Origin: Coprobacillus sp. CAG:826
GTDB taxonomy: Bacteria; Bacillota_I; Bacilli_A; RFN20; CAG-826
Assembly: GCA_000437235.1 (NCBI GenBank)
Contig: FR897047.1
Location: 102,601 to 166,600, forward strand
Direction: 5' to 3'
DNA: 64,000 nucleotides
Shown here: in pieces, positions 63,965 through 64,000 of the stretch
How the letters are laid out: each line of letters opens with the position of its first letter
How positions within the stretch are numbered: the first letter of the stretch is position 1
The notes under the pieces: model-generated
Told to the model about the DNA's origin: nothing
Seen by the model: the letters and a program-made list of their open reading frames with translations, nothing else
Databases searched by the model: none
Program-made: the position numbers and the translations under genes

Positions 63965-64000
63965 CTAACATCCCTCTTTCCATATAATAAGCATCATCAC
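63957..64000 (-). CDS. RimI-like N-acetyltransferase, C-terminal end (partial)
   Basis: Only the last 14 codons are in the window: DDAYYMERGMLDV then TAA. The (E/D)DAxxMER ending is typical of RimI, the ribosomal S18 alanine N-acetyltransferase, whose gene usually lies between tsaB and tsaD. The eight-base overlap with tsaD fits that operon. Identification rests on this short tail and gene order only. Confidence 0.55.
   Translation of the reverse strand, partial: DDAYYMERGMLDV

Overview
The window is a 64 kb low-G+C (about one third G+C by eye) bacterial chromosome segment from a Firmicutes/Bacilli-type organism. Supporting signs are strong AGGAGG-type ribosome binding sites, dense stop/start overlaps (TAATG, ATGA), TAA/TGA/TAG all used as stops, a GatCAB amidotransferase, a pcrA-ligA-gatCAB order, rimI-tsaD, an MsmK-type sugar ABC system and Gly-rich lipoprotein lipoboxes. 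The surface proteins are lipoproteins or carry a bare C-terminal membrane anchor, and no LPXTG motif is visible. This resembles the host-associated, genome-reduced Bacilli (Erysipelotrichales/RF39/RFN20-like gut lineages). That placement is inference; no rRNA is present.

Layout. (a) 1-2.4 kb: a MerR regulator, a partial flavin reductase and an aldo/keto reductase plus cupin-CMD operon, with two near-identical MerR-type 19-bp-spacer promoters. (b) 2.5-6.7 kb: a patchwork island with two small membrane proteins, a phage lysis-module remnant (LL-H-type holin broken by an in-frame TAA), a 40-bp-period repeat, a truncated FtsX-type permease and a DUF4143 AAA ATPase flanked by related palindromes. 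It ends at tRNA-Ala(CGC), whose terminator has a diverged copy 1.9 kb away. (c) 6.8-12.1 kb: housekeeping genes (EEP hydrolase, MntP, M29 aminopeptidase, DUF308, a divergent ThyX-like protein coupled to folD).

(d) 12.1-26.2 kb: a glycan-use locus read leftwards from a LacI regulator: CBM lipoproteins, a TIM-barrel hydrolase, two ABC permeases, a solute-binding lipoprotein, an ADP-ribosylglycohydrolase-fold lipoprotein, an MsmK-like ATPase, an RDD membrane protein and an esterase. A shared 14-bp sequence upstream of the LacI gene and of the upstream CBM lipoprotein is a candidate operator. (e) 26.5-38.5 kb: a TupA-like ATP-grasp pair, gatBAC-ligA-pcrA, a thioredoxin-like lipoprotein and three unknown membrane proteins.

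(f) 38.5-54.3 kb: an alpha-mannan or high-mannose N-glycan locus: GH76 (endo-alpha-1,6-mannanase family), GH125 and GH38 mannosidases, ROK sugar kinase, ManA, a serine hydrolase, an LGFP-repeat membrane protein, a sugar ABC importer and a second MsmK-like ATPase under a GntR/LacI-hybrid regulator. Inferred flow: surface cleavage, import, trimming to mannose, phosphorylation, isomerisation to fructose-6-P. (g) 54.5-60 kb: two very large paralogous surface proteins with shared modules and shared upstream DNA. (h) 60.2-64 kb: an unknown membrane protein, asnS, tsaD and the tail of rimI.

The items I find most worth pursuing are the paired surface proteins with duplicated regulatory DNA, the mannan locus with its LGFP protein and operator cluster, the unusual hydrolases of the LacI locus, and the palindrome-flanked ATPase island next to tRNA-Ala. 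I see no CRISPR array, rRNA or complete insertion sequence.
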